Positions 26,653 to 35,099 are shown, counted from the stretch's first letter. The stretch is DNA of 64,000 nucleotides from Hyphomicrobium_A sp965243865 (GCF_965243865.1 NZ_OZ251603.1:3472001-3536000); one strand, 5' to 3'. The notes: generated from the sequence alone by a model not told the origin. Numbers and translations are program-made.

Positions 26653-27879
26653 ATGCCCATCGAAAAGCTGACACCGCTACTCAAGGAGAAACTCGGCGAG
26701 TTCGATGCTTCCGGCCGCCTCAAGGGGGCCGAATCCATCACCACCGGCATCGTTGAGCCGACCGCCGGCAAAGGCCCGCGCTTCCTCATCGAAGGCCACG
26801 GCACGCGCCCGTTCCTGCGCATGAACTCCAACAGCTACCTCGGCCTCTCCTTCGCAACGCGCGTGCTGGAAGCCGAGGAGGAAGCCGTGCGCCGCTACGG
26901 TGTCGGCCCCGGTGCCGTGCGCTTCATCTCCGGAACCTGGGCGCCGCACGTGAAGCTGGAAAAGCGCCTTGCCGCCTTCCACGGCCGCGAGGCGGCGATG
27001 CTGTTCAGCTCCGCCTACGCAACAGTTATGGGCGTGCTTCCCCCGCTCATTTCCGACCAGACGCTCGTGCTGAGCGATGAGCTCAATCACAACTCCATCA
27101 TCAATGCGATCGCGCTCGCGCGCCCGACCGAGAAGCGCGTCTACAAACATCTCGATTATCACGAGCTGACGCGTCAGCTGGGCGCCTTCACCAACAAGTG
27201 CCGCCGCGCCGTCGTCGTCACCGACGGCGTATTCAGTATGCGGGGCGACCACGCCCGCCTCGATGAGATCATGCGCATCTGTAAGCAGTTCCACCCGCTC
27301 TACGCCGAGGGTGTCATTGTGATCGCCGACGACTCGCACGGCGTTGGTGCATTCGGCGAAACAGGACGCGGCACCGAGGAGGTCGTCGGCGCCCAGGTCG
27401 ACGTCCTGATCGGCACGCTCGGCAAGGCATTCGGCGTCAACGGCGGATACGTGACGACCTCGCAGCCCGTCATCGATTACCTGCGCGAGACCTCGCCATT
27501 TTATATCTACTCAAATCCCATTACGCCGTCGGAAGCCGAAGCCGCGCGCACCGCAGTCGACCGCGTCGACAGCGCCGAGGGCCGCGGTCTGCTGGCCCAC
27601 CTGCGCGCCATGACCGACCGCTTCCGCGAGGGGCTGCGCGCGCAGGGGCTCGAAACCGTCGAGGGCGAGCATCCCGTCGTGCCGCTGCTCGTGCGCGACA
27701 CCAAGCGCACCATCGCCCTGGTCAAGCACTTGCGCGACAACGCCATCCTCGCGACCGGCCTTGCGTTTCCCGTGGTGCCCAAGGGCGAGGAGGAGATCCG
27801 CTTCCAGATCAGCGCCGACCACTCGACCGCCGACATTGACGAAGCGTTGGCAGCCCTCGCCAGCTTCGCGACCTCATGA
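26653..27879 (+). CDS. kbl: 2-amino-3-ketobutyrate CoA ligase (glycine C-acetyltransferase)
   Basis: A 408-residue alpha-oxoamine synthase family PLP enzyme. It cleaves 2-amino-3-oxobutyrate with CoA to glycine and acetyl-CoA, completing threonine breakdown with the upstream dehydrogenase. Motifs are MNSNSYLGLSFATRV, GPGAVRFISGTWAPHVKLE, SDELNHNSII, VIADDSHGVGAFGETGRGT, and the PLP-lysine segment LIGTLGKAFGVNGG. Length and order fit Kbl. The start is ATG 26653 with CGGAGACACCAA upstream. The end overlaps the next gene by 4 bases (ATGA). Confidence 0.93.
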   Translation: MPIEKLTPLLKEKLGEFDASGRLKGAESITTGIVEPTAGKGPRFLIEGHGTRPFLRMNSNSYLGLSFATRVLEAEEEAVRRYGVGPGAVRFISGTWAPHVKLEKRLAAFHGREAAMLFSSAYATVMGVLPPLISDQTLVLSDELNHNSIINAIALARPTEKRVYKHLDYHELTRQLGAFTNKCRRAVVVTDGVFSMRGDHARLDEIMRICKQFHPLYAEGVIVIADDSHGVGAFGETGRGTEEVVGAQVDVLIGTLGKAFGVNGGYVTTSQPVIDYLRETSPFYIYSNPITPSEAEAARTAVDRVDSAEGRGLLAHLRAMTDRFREGLRAQGLETVEGEHPVVPLLVRDTKRTIALVKHLRDNAILATGLAFPVVPKGEEEIRFQISADHSTADIDEALAALASFATS

Positions 27880-28481
27880 GCGCAACAATGAAGTTCGCAC
27901 CCGACGAGACCCGCTTCGAGTTTCGCGTCTTCGCGCCCGATCTGTCGTCGACGCGCGATGCGCTCGCCGCGCTGGTGCAAGGAAATCAGCTGCCCGAGAG
28001 CCGCGAAACCTACATCGTCACGCGCCTCAACATTGAATCGAACGTCAAGATCCGCGGCGGCCGCTTGCAGGTGAAGACGCTTCAGGCGCGCCGTGGATTG
28101 CTCGATCAATGGGCGCGCCCGCTCGATGCCGAGTTCCCCGTCTCCGTCGCCGACGTCGAAAATATCGTGCTGCCCGCGCTCGGCCTCGATCTCGAAATCG
28201 GGGAGCGAGGTGCGCTCGTCGAGAGCGCGCTATTGGCGCTTCTCGGCAATCAGCATGCCCTGGCGACGATCGACGTCGTCAAGCAGCGCACGCTGTACGA
28301 CACTGCAGATTGCGTCGCCGAGTTCACGCATCTCACCATCGGCGATGACGCGATAGAGACCGTCGCCATCGAAGCGGCCGACCCGTTCGCAGCCGAAGCG
28401 CTGATGCAAAATATTGGCATCGCCGACGCAGAGAACGATAGCTACGCCGAATTCCTGCAGCGCCGCCTCTTTCAGACCTGA
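27876..28481 (+). CDS. Hypothetical protein, possibly CYTH/triphosphate-tunnel fold
   Basis: A 201-residue protein whose start (ATG 27876) overlaps the kbl stop, so it is translationally coupled to threonine degradation. Alternating charged segments such as RFEFRVFA, ETYIVTRL, NVKIRGGRLQVKTL and CVAEFTHLTIG resemble the E-x-K / K-x-R / E strands of the CYTH tunnel fold, but the match is loose and the N-terminal ExExK motif is not intact (it reads RFEFR). No signal peptide or membrane span is present. The function is unknown; the fold proposal is inference from strand pattern only. Confidence 0.7.
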   Translation: MSATMKFAPDETRFEFRVFAPDLSSTRDALAALVQGNQLPESRETYIVTRLNIESNVKIRGGRLQVKTLQARRGLLDQWARPLDAEFPVSVADVENIVLPALGLDLEIGERGALVESALLALLGNQHALATIDVVKQRTLYDTADCVAEFTHLTIGDDAIETVAIEAADPFAAEALMQNIGIADAENDSYAEFLQRRLFQT

Positions 28482-28486
28482 TCGAG

Positions 28487-28717
28487 CTACGCGCGGTCCT
28501 TGAGACCCTTCACATGATCGGCGCAATGCGCGCAGCAATAGATCTTCCCGCCGCCCGCCTCGACTCCATGTCCTATAACGCGGCACCCGCAGTGGGCGCA
28601 CACCGGCGCCATCGCGGTAATGGCACACTCGAAGCTGTCGAAGGTCATCGTCTTGCCGGCCTTCGTAACCTCGAAGGCCTTGTCGTAGTCATTGCCGCAG
28701 GTATCGCAGACGGGCAT
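28487..28717 (-). CDS. Small Cys-rich zinc-binding protein, prokaryotic metallothionein-like
   Basis: A 76-residue protein with three pairs of cysteines: CDTC (4-7), CAHCGC (about 40-45) and CCAHC (about 61-65), plus His and Asp residues. The segment GGGKIYCCAHCADH resembles the C-terminal metal site of bacterial metallothioneins (LYYCCEACA). TFDSFECAITAMAP is a conserved block seen in proteins of this kind. It probably binds zinc. Start ATG 28717 has a strong GAGGGAGGGG ribosome site. The 49-residue membrane protein gene ends 15 bases upstream on the same strand, so the two form a small operon. Confidence 0.85.
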   Translation of the reverse strand: MPVCDTCGNDYDKAFEVTKAGKTMTFDSFECAITAMAPVCAHCGCRVIGHGVEAGGGKIYCCAHCADHVKGLKDRA

Positions 28718-28732
28718 CGGCCCCTCCCTCGA

Positions 28733-28882
28733 TTAGCGCATGAACGTGGCGATGAGGCCGACCAGCAGCATGCCCGCCAGCCCGCCGATGAAGATGATGC
28801 GCTGCGTGCGAGTTCTGAGAATGATCTCGCCCTGTCGCGCTTTCTCCGCCGGATATGGTGCTCGTGAGTTCTCACCAGACAT
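28733..28882 (-). CDS. 49-residue single-span membrane protein
   Basis: A small gene with clean signals. ATG at 28882 has AGAGGTG about 7 bases upstream, and the stop TAA is at 28733-28735. The sequence starts MSGENSRAPYPAEKARQGEI, continues with the basic segment LRTRTQR, and then one membrane span (IIFIGGLAGMLLVGLIATF) close to the C-terminus. The positive segment before the span predicts a cytoplasmic N-terminus. Small proteins of this layout are common in alphaproteobacteria and have no known function. It lies 15 bases upstream of the metallothionein-like gene. Confidence 0.75.
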   Translation of the reverse strand: MSGENSRAPYPAEKARQGEIILRTRTQRIIFIGGLAGMLLVGLIATFMR

Positions 28883-28972
28883 GAAACGCACCTCTTCAAA
28901 CCCGAGACGTTTGAAGGCTAATGCGTGTGCCTCGCCCGCGGTTCCCGGGTGATCGCAGCGCGAAAATTAACG

Positions 28973-29392
28973 CTAGTTGCCCCGCACGACCTGGCCGATC
29001 AGTTCGCCCTTTGGAAACCGGGCAGTGCGGATGACGACCGTCCATTCGCCGGCGACGAGGCCCGCGCCCTGCGGCGGCGACAGGATCGCGGTCCCATCGA
29101 ACGGGCTGTCGATATTGCGCATGCGCACAAACCCACTGCGCGGGCCACTGGCGGGGCCATGGAAGCTCGCCGACGTGGCATAGGTGCTGATCGTATAGCT
29201 GCCGCGCCAGGTCAGCTTTTTGCTGTCGGTGTCATATTCGGCCGCCAGGCTGCCCGACCCGGTGCTGCCGGTCCCCGCAACGGGCTTGAGGTCGGCCTTG
29301 AACTGCAGCGTCTCCGCCTGGGCAGGGGCGCTGGCGACGGCAAACGCCGCGGCCACAATGAAAAACCCCGTGCAAAAGCTAGCTTTGGCCAT
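28973..29392 (-). CDS. Secreted CHRD-domain protein
   Basis: A 139-residue protein. The signal peptide MAKASFCTGFFIVAAAFA ends with APAQA. The mature part shows CHRD-type beta-strand features: LQFKADLKPV, then GSLAAEYDTDSKKLTWRGSY, SASFHGPASG, and WTVVIRTARFPKGELIGQV at the end. CHRD domains occur in extracellular proteins and their biochemical role in bacteria is unclear. ATG 29392 was chosen because GGAGGGG lies 6 bases upstream and it begins the signal peptide; the frame opens 48 bases earlier. Confidence 0.85.
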   Translation of the reverse strand: MAKASFCTGFFIVAAAFAVASAPAQAETLQFKADLKPVAGTGSTGSGSLAAEYDTDSKKLTWRGSYTISTYATSASFHGPASGPRSGFVRMRNIDSPFDGTAILSPPQGAGLVAGEWTVVIRTARFPKGELIGQVVRGN

Positions 29393-29583
29393 AACCCCTC
29401 CAATCGGGCGTGCGCGCCATTCTCCACAATTCACAGCCAATTTGCCCGGAGCATGACACCGGGCATTTATGCACGCTGTCGAAGCGCCGCAAAGGCCGCG
29501 TTTGCCTCCGGGGGCTGGCCCAGACGCCGTTTTGGCGCTAAGTGCTCTCCAGCAAAAATAGCGCCCTTCGATGCGAGGATTTC

Positions 29584-30618
29584 ATGACTGAAGAGCTTGC
29601 CAAAATCGCTGCAGCCCTGGTTGCACCCGGCAAAGGCATCCTGGCCGCGGATGAGAGCTCTGGCACCATCAAGAAGCGCTTCGATTCCATCGGTGTGACC
29701 TCCACCGAGGATACGCGCCGCGATTACCGCGAGATGCTGTTCCGCGCCAATGACGCGATGAAGAACTACGTCTCCGGCGTTATCCTTTATGACGAGACCA
29801 TCCGCCAGAATGCCAATGACGGCACGTCGCTGGTCGACGTCATGAAGGCAGCCGGCTCCATTCCAGGCATCAAGGTCGACACCGGCGCCAAGCCGCTCGC
29901 CGGTCCCACCTCTAAGATCGAGACCGTCACCGAAGGCCTCGATGGCCTGCGCGAGCGCCTCGCCGAGTACCACAAGCTCGGTGCCCGCTTCGCGAAGTGG
30001 CGCGCTGTCATCACCATCACCGATGATCTGCCCTCGTGGAATTGCGTCAAGGCCAACGCCCACGCGCTCGCGCGCTACGCCGCGCTGTGCCAGGAAGCCG
30101 GCATCGTGCCGATCGTCGAGCCGGAGGTGCTGATGGACGGCCCCCATGCCGGCCACACCATCGAGCGCTGCTATGAGGTAACCGAGTGGACGCAGCGTAT
30201 CGTGTTCCGTGAGCTGTACGATGCGCGTGTCGCGCTCGAAGGCATCGTGCTCAAGCCCAACATGGTCATCGCCGGACAGAAGTGCCCGACGCAGGCGAGC
30301 CCCCAGCAGGTCGCCGAGCTCACCGTGAAGTGCCTCAAGGCGACCGTGCCGTCCGCCGTTCCCGGCATCGCCTTCCTTTCCGGTGGCCAGTCCGACGAGC
30401 AGGCGACCGAAAACCTCTCGCTCATCAACCAGATCGGCAACCTGCCGTGGAACGTCACCTTCTCCTATGGCCGCGCACTGCAGGCAGCGGCTCTCAAGGC
30501 CTGGGGCGGCAAGAGCGAGAACGTCGCGGCGGGACAGCGCGCTTTCGCGCACCGCGCCCGCATGAACTCGCTGGCAGCGCTCGGCAAGTGGAACCAGCAG
30601 GTCGAAAAGGCCGCCTGA
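29584..30618 (+). CDS. Class I fructose-bisphosphate aldolase
   Basis: A 344-residue class I (Schiff-base) aldolase that splits fructose-1,6-bisphosphate to triose phosphates. Motifs are GKGILAADESSGTIKKRF near the start, then DDLPSWNCVKANA, PIVEPEVLMDG, and the lysine-bearing GIVLKPNMVIAG. GIAFLSGGQSDEQAT is the phosphate-binding segment. Length fits the metazoan/plant-type class I family also present in many proteobacteria. ATG 29584 was chosen because GAGGA lies 6 bases upstream and MTEELAKIAAAL begins the family; the frame is open 42 bases earlier. It is closed by a strong terminator. Confidence 0.95.
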   Translation: MTEELAKIAAALVAPGKGILAADESSGTIKKRFDSIGVTSTEDTRRDYREMLFRANDAMKNYVSGVILYDETIRQNANDGTSLVDVMKAAGSIPGIKVDTGAKPLAGPTSKIETVTEGLDGLRERLAEYHKLGARFAKWRAVITITDDLPSWNCVKANAHALARYAALCQEAGIVPIVEPEVLMDGPHAGHTIERCYEVTEWTQRIVFRELYDARVALEGIVLKPNMVIAGQKCPTQASPQQVAELTVKCLKATVPSAVPGIAFLSGGQSDEQATENLSLINQIGNLPWNVTFSYGRALQAAALKAWGGKSENVAAGQRAFAHRARMNSLAALGKWNQQVEKAA

Positions 30619-30645
30619 GTGCCGCCCACGACCTGACGATGATAG

Positions 30646-30681
30646 ACACCCTGGGGCGCGACCCCGGGGTGTTTCTTTTTT
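30646..30681 (+). terminator. Rho-independent terminator after the aldolase gene
   Basis: An 11-bp stem (ACACCC-TGGGG pairing with CCCCG-GGGTGT, one G-T pair) with a short loop is followed by a T-rich tail GTTTCTTTTTT. It lies 27 bases after the aldolase stop. Confidence 0.85.
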
Positions 30682-30819
30682 GCTGAGGCACTTTCGGCTT
30701 CCGGCGCGTTTATCCGCCATTGCACCGCGGCAATAGGGCAGTCGTTTACCCGCTTCTGCCAGCTTGGCGGCCGCCTACATATCGTCGGTTGTCGACCACC
30801 CCCGAACCGGAGGAACACG

Positions 30820-31254
30820 ATGCACGTTACGATGGAAAGCGCCCTTGCGGCGATCAAGGCCGCGCAAAAGGAAGCCACGAAGCTCAAGACCCAGATGTGT
30901 ATCGCCGTCGTCGACAGCGGCGCCAATCTCAAAGCATTTGTGCGCATGGACGATGCATGGGTCGGCTCGATCGACATCGCCATCAAGAAGGCAAAGACGG
31001 CCGTGTTCTTCGGCATGCCGACCGGCGAGATCGGCAAGCTGTCCCAGCCCGGCAAATCGCTCTACGGCATCGAGCACTCGAACGAGGGCCTGATCACGTT
31101 CCCCGGCGGCCTGCCCATCGTTGACGACGAAGGCGTCCTCGTCGGCGCCATCGGCGTCTCCGGCAGCTCTGTTGAGAACGATCACAAGGTCGCCGCAGCC
31201 GGTGCCAAGGTTGTCGGCGTCAGCGAGCTGCCGGCCCATCCCTGGCGCACCTGA
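30820..31254 (+). CDS. GlcG/HbpS (DUF336) family protein
   Basis: A 144-residue single-domain protein. Its markers are KTQMCIAVVDSGANLKAFVRMDDA, KKAKTAVFF, YGIEHSNEGLITFPGGLPI and VGAIGVSGSSVENDHKVA, the standard order of the GlcG/HbpS family. Members include haem-binding sensors and proteins of glycolate or propanediol operons, but many have unknown roles. No such neighbours exist here, so the function is open. ATG 30820 is preceded by CGGAGGAACACG, a strong ribosome site. Confidence 0.9.
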   Translation: MHVTMESALAAIKAAQKEATKLKTQMCIAVVDSGANLKAFVRMDDAWVGSIDIAIKKAKTAVFFGMPTGEIGKLSQPGKSLYGIEHSNEGLITFPGGLPIVDDEGVLVGAIGVSGSSVENDHKVAAAGAKVVGVSELPAHPWRT

Positions 31255-31274
31255 TCGCTTCTCGGCGAACGAAT

Positions 31275-31305
31275 AAAAAAGGCGGGGTCTCGGCCCCGCC
31301 TTTTT
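31275..31305. terminator. Bidirectional Rho-independent terminator
   Basis: The stem GGCGGGG / CCCCGCC (31281-31300) is flanked by AAAAAA on the left and TTTTT on the right. It therefore serves the GlcG-type gene on plus and the secreted protein gene on minus, which converge here. Confidence 0.85.
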
Positions 31306-31326
31306 GCGTATCGGTTTGCGTGAAGC

Positions 31327-31653
31327 TCAGAGCTTCTCGACTTTGTCCGCCAGGTTGCCGACGAGGCGAACGCGGTAAGTCGCGTTCTCGCAGGTCAGGA
31401 TCCACACCGGAAGGTCGGGGCGCGATGCTTGCGGATCGCGCTTGGCCTTGCTCGGGTTCGTGCACTCGTAGCCCTGCTTGCGGATCTGCACCGCGATGAT
31501 GTCCGGCGGTACCTCGTCGTCGGCGGGTTGCACCGCCGTGACTTCGGCCAACTGTTGAGCCTGAGCCTGGGCGTCTGGACCGCCCAGGGTTAGAGCGTTG
31601 AGCAACAGGCCGGCGCCCAGTGCCAGGACCGGAAACATCACGAGCTTTTCCAT
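31327..31653 (-). CDS. Small secreted protein, unknown function
   Basis: A 108-residue protein. MEKLVMFPVLALGAGLLLNA followed by PDAQAQA reads as a signal peptide. The mature domain has two cysteines (in GYECTN and ILTCEN) that could form a disulfide, and a pattern DIIAVQIRKQGYECTNP, WILTCENATYRVRLVG seen in small periplasmic proteins of Rhizobiales. ATG 31653 was chosen because it starts the signal peptide, with GTGGGG upstream. The HdeD-like gene ends upstream on the same strand at 31687. The function is unknown. Confidence 0.8.
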   Translation of the reverse strand: MEKLVMFPVLALGAGLLLNALTLGGPDAQAQAQQLAEVTAVQPADDEVPPDIIAVQIRKQGYECTNPSKAKRDPQASRPDLPVWILTCENATYRVRLVGNLADKVEKL

Positions 31654-31686
31654 AGCAACCCCACTAAGCCTCAGCACACTGAGAGC

Positions 31687-32289
31687 TTAGCGCGCTGTCG
31701 CGATCGCTTCCTCGTGTGCGCGCCGTCCCGCCAGCGCGAGGAAAATATAGCTCCAACCTGAGAATAGAAGGTTGATGCCGACCAGAAGGCCGAGCGCCCA
31801 AACCGCCGATTCCGGCAGGCCCATCGCGATGATGGCACCGACCACGAGAGCCGCGATGCCGCTGAGAACGAGCCAGCCCCAGCCCTCGTGCGGCCGCACG
31901 CGGAATCCCATGATCACCTCGAACACGCCCTCGGCGATGAACAGCGCTGCAATCAGCACCGTCAGCGTGAGGAGGCCGGCGAGGGGGAAAAAGGCGAGGT
32001 AGCCGCCGACGACCACATAGAGAGCGCCGATAATGAGCTCCCACAGGAAGCCGCCCCACCCGGGAGCCTGGAAGGCATGTACGATCAGCATCACGCCGCC
32101 GATCAGGAACAGCCATCCAAGCACGAGCTTCGCCGCGATGCCCGAAAGCAGCGGGAAGGCGATGGCCGCAAGACCAGCGAGCAGGAGCACGATACCGAGA
32201 GCAAGGAACCAGCCCCACTTGTCGGAGATGAGCTGCTTGGTCTCTGCAACAGTTGATTCGAAATCGGAAAGTGTCATCGGCTGAGCCAT
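31687..32289 (-). CDS. HdeD-family (DUF308) membrane protein
   Basis: A 200-residue protein with about six membrane spans in three repeated pairs. Markers are WFLALGIVLLLAGLAAIAFP, LFLIGGVMLIVHAFQ and the repeated FIAEGVFEVIMGFRVR. HdeD in E. coli is an acid-resistance membrane protein; the family's biochemical role is unclear. Start ATG 32289 has a clear GGGAGGACCTCC ribosome site. It probably shares a transcript with the small secreted protein gene 33 bases downstream. Confidence 0.9.
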   Translation of the reverse strand: MAQPMTLSDFESTVAETKQLISDKWGWFLALGIVLLLAGLAAIAFPLLSGIAAKLVLGWLFLIGGVMLIVHAFQAPGWGGFLWELIIGALYVVVGGYLAFFPLAGLLTLTVLIAALFIAEGVFEVIMGFRVRPHEGWGWLVLSGIAALVVGAIIAMGLPESAVWALGLLVGINLLFSGWSYIFLALAGRRAHEEAIATAR

Positions 32290-32586
32290 GGAGGTCCTCC
32301 CTAGGCCTGATTATCCGTGATCGTTATAGCTCAACCCCCATGCAAGCTGTTGCGTTTCATCCTTCTATGGTGGCGTGACTGCCAATGGCCGTTCCAGTTT
32401 TGACCGAGCCGTCGTGATTTCCTTGCAGCCAGCCATTTGTTCAAACGAAATGGCTTCGAATGAACGCAAAATTTCGCGCACAGAATTAGCGCGCGGACGA
32501 TGCAACTTGTTGAATTGTTGCGAGCGGGAATGATGTGCGTCAGTGGAAGGCAGCCATCGGCAACTGCACCGATGGCTGCTCTACCT
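32290..32586. other. Intergenic, no gene
   Basis: 297 bases between the HdeD-like start and the OmpA-like stop (both minus). No coding sequence is supported. A perfect 11-bp inverted repeat (GCAGCCATCGG / CCGATGGCTGC, 32550-32579) just past the OmpA stop could be a 3'-end stem, but it lacks a T-tract on either strand. Confidence 0.6.
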
Positions 32587-34308
32587 TTAGCGACGCTGCG
32601 CCATAAGTGGCGTAATGCGCCTCACCGAGACGCGCCTGTTCGCGCGCTCGGGTTCGGACGTCGGCACCTTCAAGAACTCCTCGCCGTAGCCTTGCGTGAC
32701 GAGGTTCTCAGGCGGCACGCCGAACGTCTCCGTTAGGATTACAGCAACTTCTTCCGCGCGCCTGTCGGACAGGGTGAGGTTGTCGAGATCCGAGCCCACT
32801 GCATCGGTATGACCTTCGATGAGGAACACCTCATTCGGACGCCGGTCGAGGATGCGATTGATGGTGCGCGCAATGCGCTCCAGCCGCCCGTACTGACCAT
32901 AGGGAACCTGCCACGCGCCGAAGTCGAACGTCACCGTATCGAGATCGACGCGCCGCATGCGGTCACGCAGATACGCGTTGTAGCGGATCTCATCGAGCGA
33001 GTAGGCGCGATCCAGATCGTCGACGGGCCCGTCCATCAACGCATCGTAGAGATCATCGTCGGACGCGCGGTCGTAATCCAAGATGTAGCGATCGCGCGGC
33101 ATACGCAGACGCGGCGGTCCCAGATCGAGGAAGATCGGCGCGCCGCGGAAGCGGCGGTTGTCGATCAGATCCCACTCGCGCCCATCGCGGCCACGACGAT
33201 AGCGGCGCATCAGACGGCCCGAGTCGTCGAATTCCGAATAGACCTCGATCCCGCCTGGACGGATGGCGATGGTGAGACTGCCACCGTCGGGACGCCGCTC
33301 GCGCCGCACATCGCGCGAGGTACGCCGCATGCGGTCGCCCTCGTCGTGCCGGATCATTGGCGGCCGACCCTTCTGCTGCACGATGGTGCGGTTGCCCGGC
33401 TCTTCGATGATCGTGCGCCGGCCGCCATCTTCGACCCGCTCACGCCTGCCTCGCTTGATTTCATCGATGGAACCGCGTCCGCCCGGCCGCTTGTCGTCGC
33501 GCCGTGCATCCTGGCGTGGAGGCTCGTTCCCTGAGCGGGGAGGCGGACCAGCGTTGTCTCTGGGACCGGGGCCCTTGCCCGTAGGACTGCCGGGCAGCCC
33601 CTGTGGCGGTGGACCTTTCTGGCCTCCCTGCCCAGCCTGATCGCCACGGCCGGGACGCTGATCGCGGTCGCGGTCATTGGGACGGCCGTCGCGCGGCCCC
33701 TGAGGTCCGCCCGGCGCGCCAGGCCCGGCATTGTCGTTGCGCCGCTCACGCGGGCCTTCCTGACGTTGCTGGCCTTGCTGATTCTGCTTAGGCTGCCCCT
33801 GAGGTTGACCGGCGTTCGCAGGTGCCTTGTCGCGCGGCTGCTGTGCCGGTTTCATCCAAGTCGGCACCTTTTTGCGGTCATCGTCTCGCCGCTCGTCCTG
33901 GCGCCGGTCGTCTTTGCGGTTGTCCTGGGCCTGGTTGGGGTTCTGCCGGCTCGGCTGCTGCGCCTGTGGATTGTCCTGCGGCTTTTTCTGCTGCTGTTGC
34001 TGCGCTTGCGGGTTCTGCTGCGGCTTACGCTGCCCGCGCTCTTCGCCCCCGTCGCGCCGTTGCTGAGCGCCCTTCTGGCCGTCCTGCTGTGGTTTGCCGC
34101 CACCCTGGCGGCCGCCCTCGCGCCGACCCTTGTCGTCGCCCTGTTTTTTGTCTTGGGACTTTTCATCGTCGGGCGGCGTCGCTGGAAGCCGTATGGGCGC
34201 CTGTGCAACCTCATAGGCTCCTGGGATCGGCGATGCTGCCTGCGCTGCGGCACAAAGCAGCGCGGGCACAGCGAATGAGAGTGTTGGAACAATCAGAAGT
34301 CGGCGCAT
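32587..34308 (-). CDS. OmpA-family protein with long disordered Q/R/D/P-rich region
   Basis: A 573-residue exported protein. A signal peptide (MRRLLIVPTLSFAVPALLCA...AQA) is followed by about 270 residues of extreme low complexity with runs such as QAQQQQQKKPQDN and GGPQGPRDGRPND, which should be unstructured. Residues about 340-430 form a unique YD-rich region (DRYILDYDRASDDDLYD). The C-terminus (about 450-565) is an OmpA domain with FLIEGHTDAVGSDLDNLTLSDRRA and NRRVSVRRI, which contain the Asp/Arg residues that bind diaminopimelate. It probably anchors to peptidoglycan. The low-complexity segment is unusual; see findings. Confidence 0.88.
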   Translation of the reverse strand: MRRLLIVPTLSFAVPALLCAAAQAASPIPGAYEVAQAPIRLPATPPDDEKSQDKKQGDDKGRREGGRQGGGKPQQDGQKGAQQRRDGGEERGQRKPQQNPQAQQQQQKKPQDNPQAQQPSRQNPNQAQDNRKDDRRQDERRDDDRKKVPTWMKPAQQPRDKAPANAGQPQGQPKQNQQGQQRQEGPRERRNDNAGPGAPGGPQGPRDGRPNDRDRDQRPGRGDQAGQGGQKGPPPQGLPGSPTGKGPGPRDNAGPPPRSGNEPPRQDARRDDKRPGGRGSIDEIKRGRRERVEDGGRRTIIEEPGNRTIVQQKGRPPMIRHDEGDRMRRTSRDVRRERRPDGGSLTIAIRPGGIEVYSEFDDSGRLMRRYRRGRDGREWDLIDNRRFRGAPIFLDLGPPRLRMPRDRYILDYDRASDDDLYDALMDGPVDDLDRAYSLDEIRYNAYLRDRMRRVDLDTVTFDFGAWQVPYGQYGRLERIARTINRILDRRPNEVFLIEGHTDAVGSDLDNLTLSDRRAEEVAVILTETFGVPPENLVTQGYGEEFLKVPTSEPERANRRVSVRRITPLMAQRR

Positions 34309-34457
34309 CGGTTAGACCTTGGCAAATGCAGATCACCGCACCGATAGCGTAAATAATGTTGAGGTTGTGGCCCGCATGCCGTTGAGCACAAACAGGTCGC
34401 CTTTTCGCCCCATTAGGTCCTAATAGGCTGTGTTTACACCCGGATTGAGGAGCATTG

Positions 34458-35099
34458 ATGCTGCAGGAGTTCCGCTCGAGGCTTTATGTCGTCGCCACCG
34501 TGGGGGCCGATCTGGCGCGCCTTGCGGCGACCCTTGAGGCCGCGCAAGCAGCTACGTTGCTGGTGATGGCGGATGCATCGACCCCTCTGACGGCCACCTC
34601 CGCCCGTCCGCTCATTGAGCTGGCACAAAGTAAGGACATTGCGGCGCTGATCTACGGCGATGCGCAACTTGCGCGCACGCTGAGGGCCGATGGCGTGCAC
34701 GTGGCTTGGGGCAAAGACGTTGTCGCTCAGTACGCCGAAGCGCGTGAGGTGCTCGGCAACCGCTACATCGTCGGTGTCGATGTCGGGCGCACGCGCCACG
34801 ACGCCATGGACCTCGCCGAGGCCGGCGCTGACTATATCGGCTTCGGCATTCCCGCCCACGTCGAGGACCGCGCCGCCGCCGCCGCGCGCCGCCGCGAGCT
34901 CGTCGGCTGGTGGAGCGAGATATTCGAGGTGCCGTGCGTGGCCTTCGACGTCGAAAGCGCGGACGAGGCGATTGCGCTGGCAAGCGTAGGCGCCGACTTC
35001 ATCGCCATGCGCGCCGATTTCGATCTCTCGTCGCCAGCGACCGAACAACTCGCGCACGACATCGCTGCGGCATCGCCCCAGCCTGAGGCGACGGCATGA
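34458..35099 (+). CDS. ThiE/TenI-like TIM-barrel protein, degenerate
   Basis: A 213-residue protein with the layout of thiamine-phosphate synthase: an alpha/beta barrel with ADGVHVAWG (the ADGVHLGQ region) and EAGADYIGFGIPA (the DYIGFGPV region). The C-terminal phosphate loop IGGI of ThiE is replaced by CVAFDVESADEAIALASVGADFIAMR, and the pyrimidine-binding residues are not recognisable. It therefore may not make thiamine phosphate and could be an orphan paralogue. ATG 34458 was chosen because GAGGAG lies 7 bases before it; TTG 34455 is in frame. It overlaps the Sel1 gene by 4 bases (ATGA). Confidence 0.78.
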   Translation: MLQEFRSRLYVVATVGADLARLAATLEAAQAATLLVMADASTPLTATSARPLIELAQSKDIAALIYGDAQLARTLRADGVHVAWGKDVVAQYAEAREVLGNRYIVGVDVGRTRHDAMDLAEAGADYIGFGIPAHVEDRAAAAARRRELVGWWSEIFEVPCVAFDVESADEAIALASVGADFIAMRADFDLSSPATEQLAHDIAAASPQPEATA

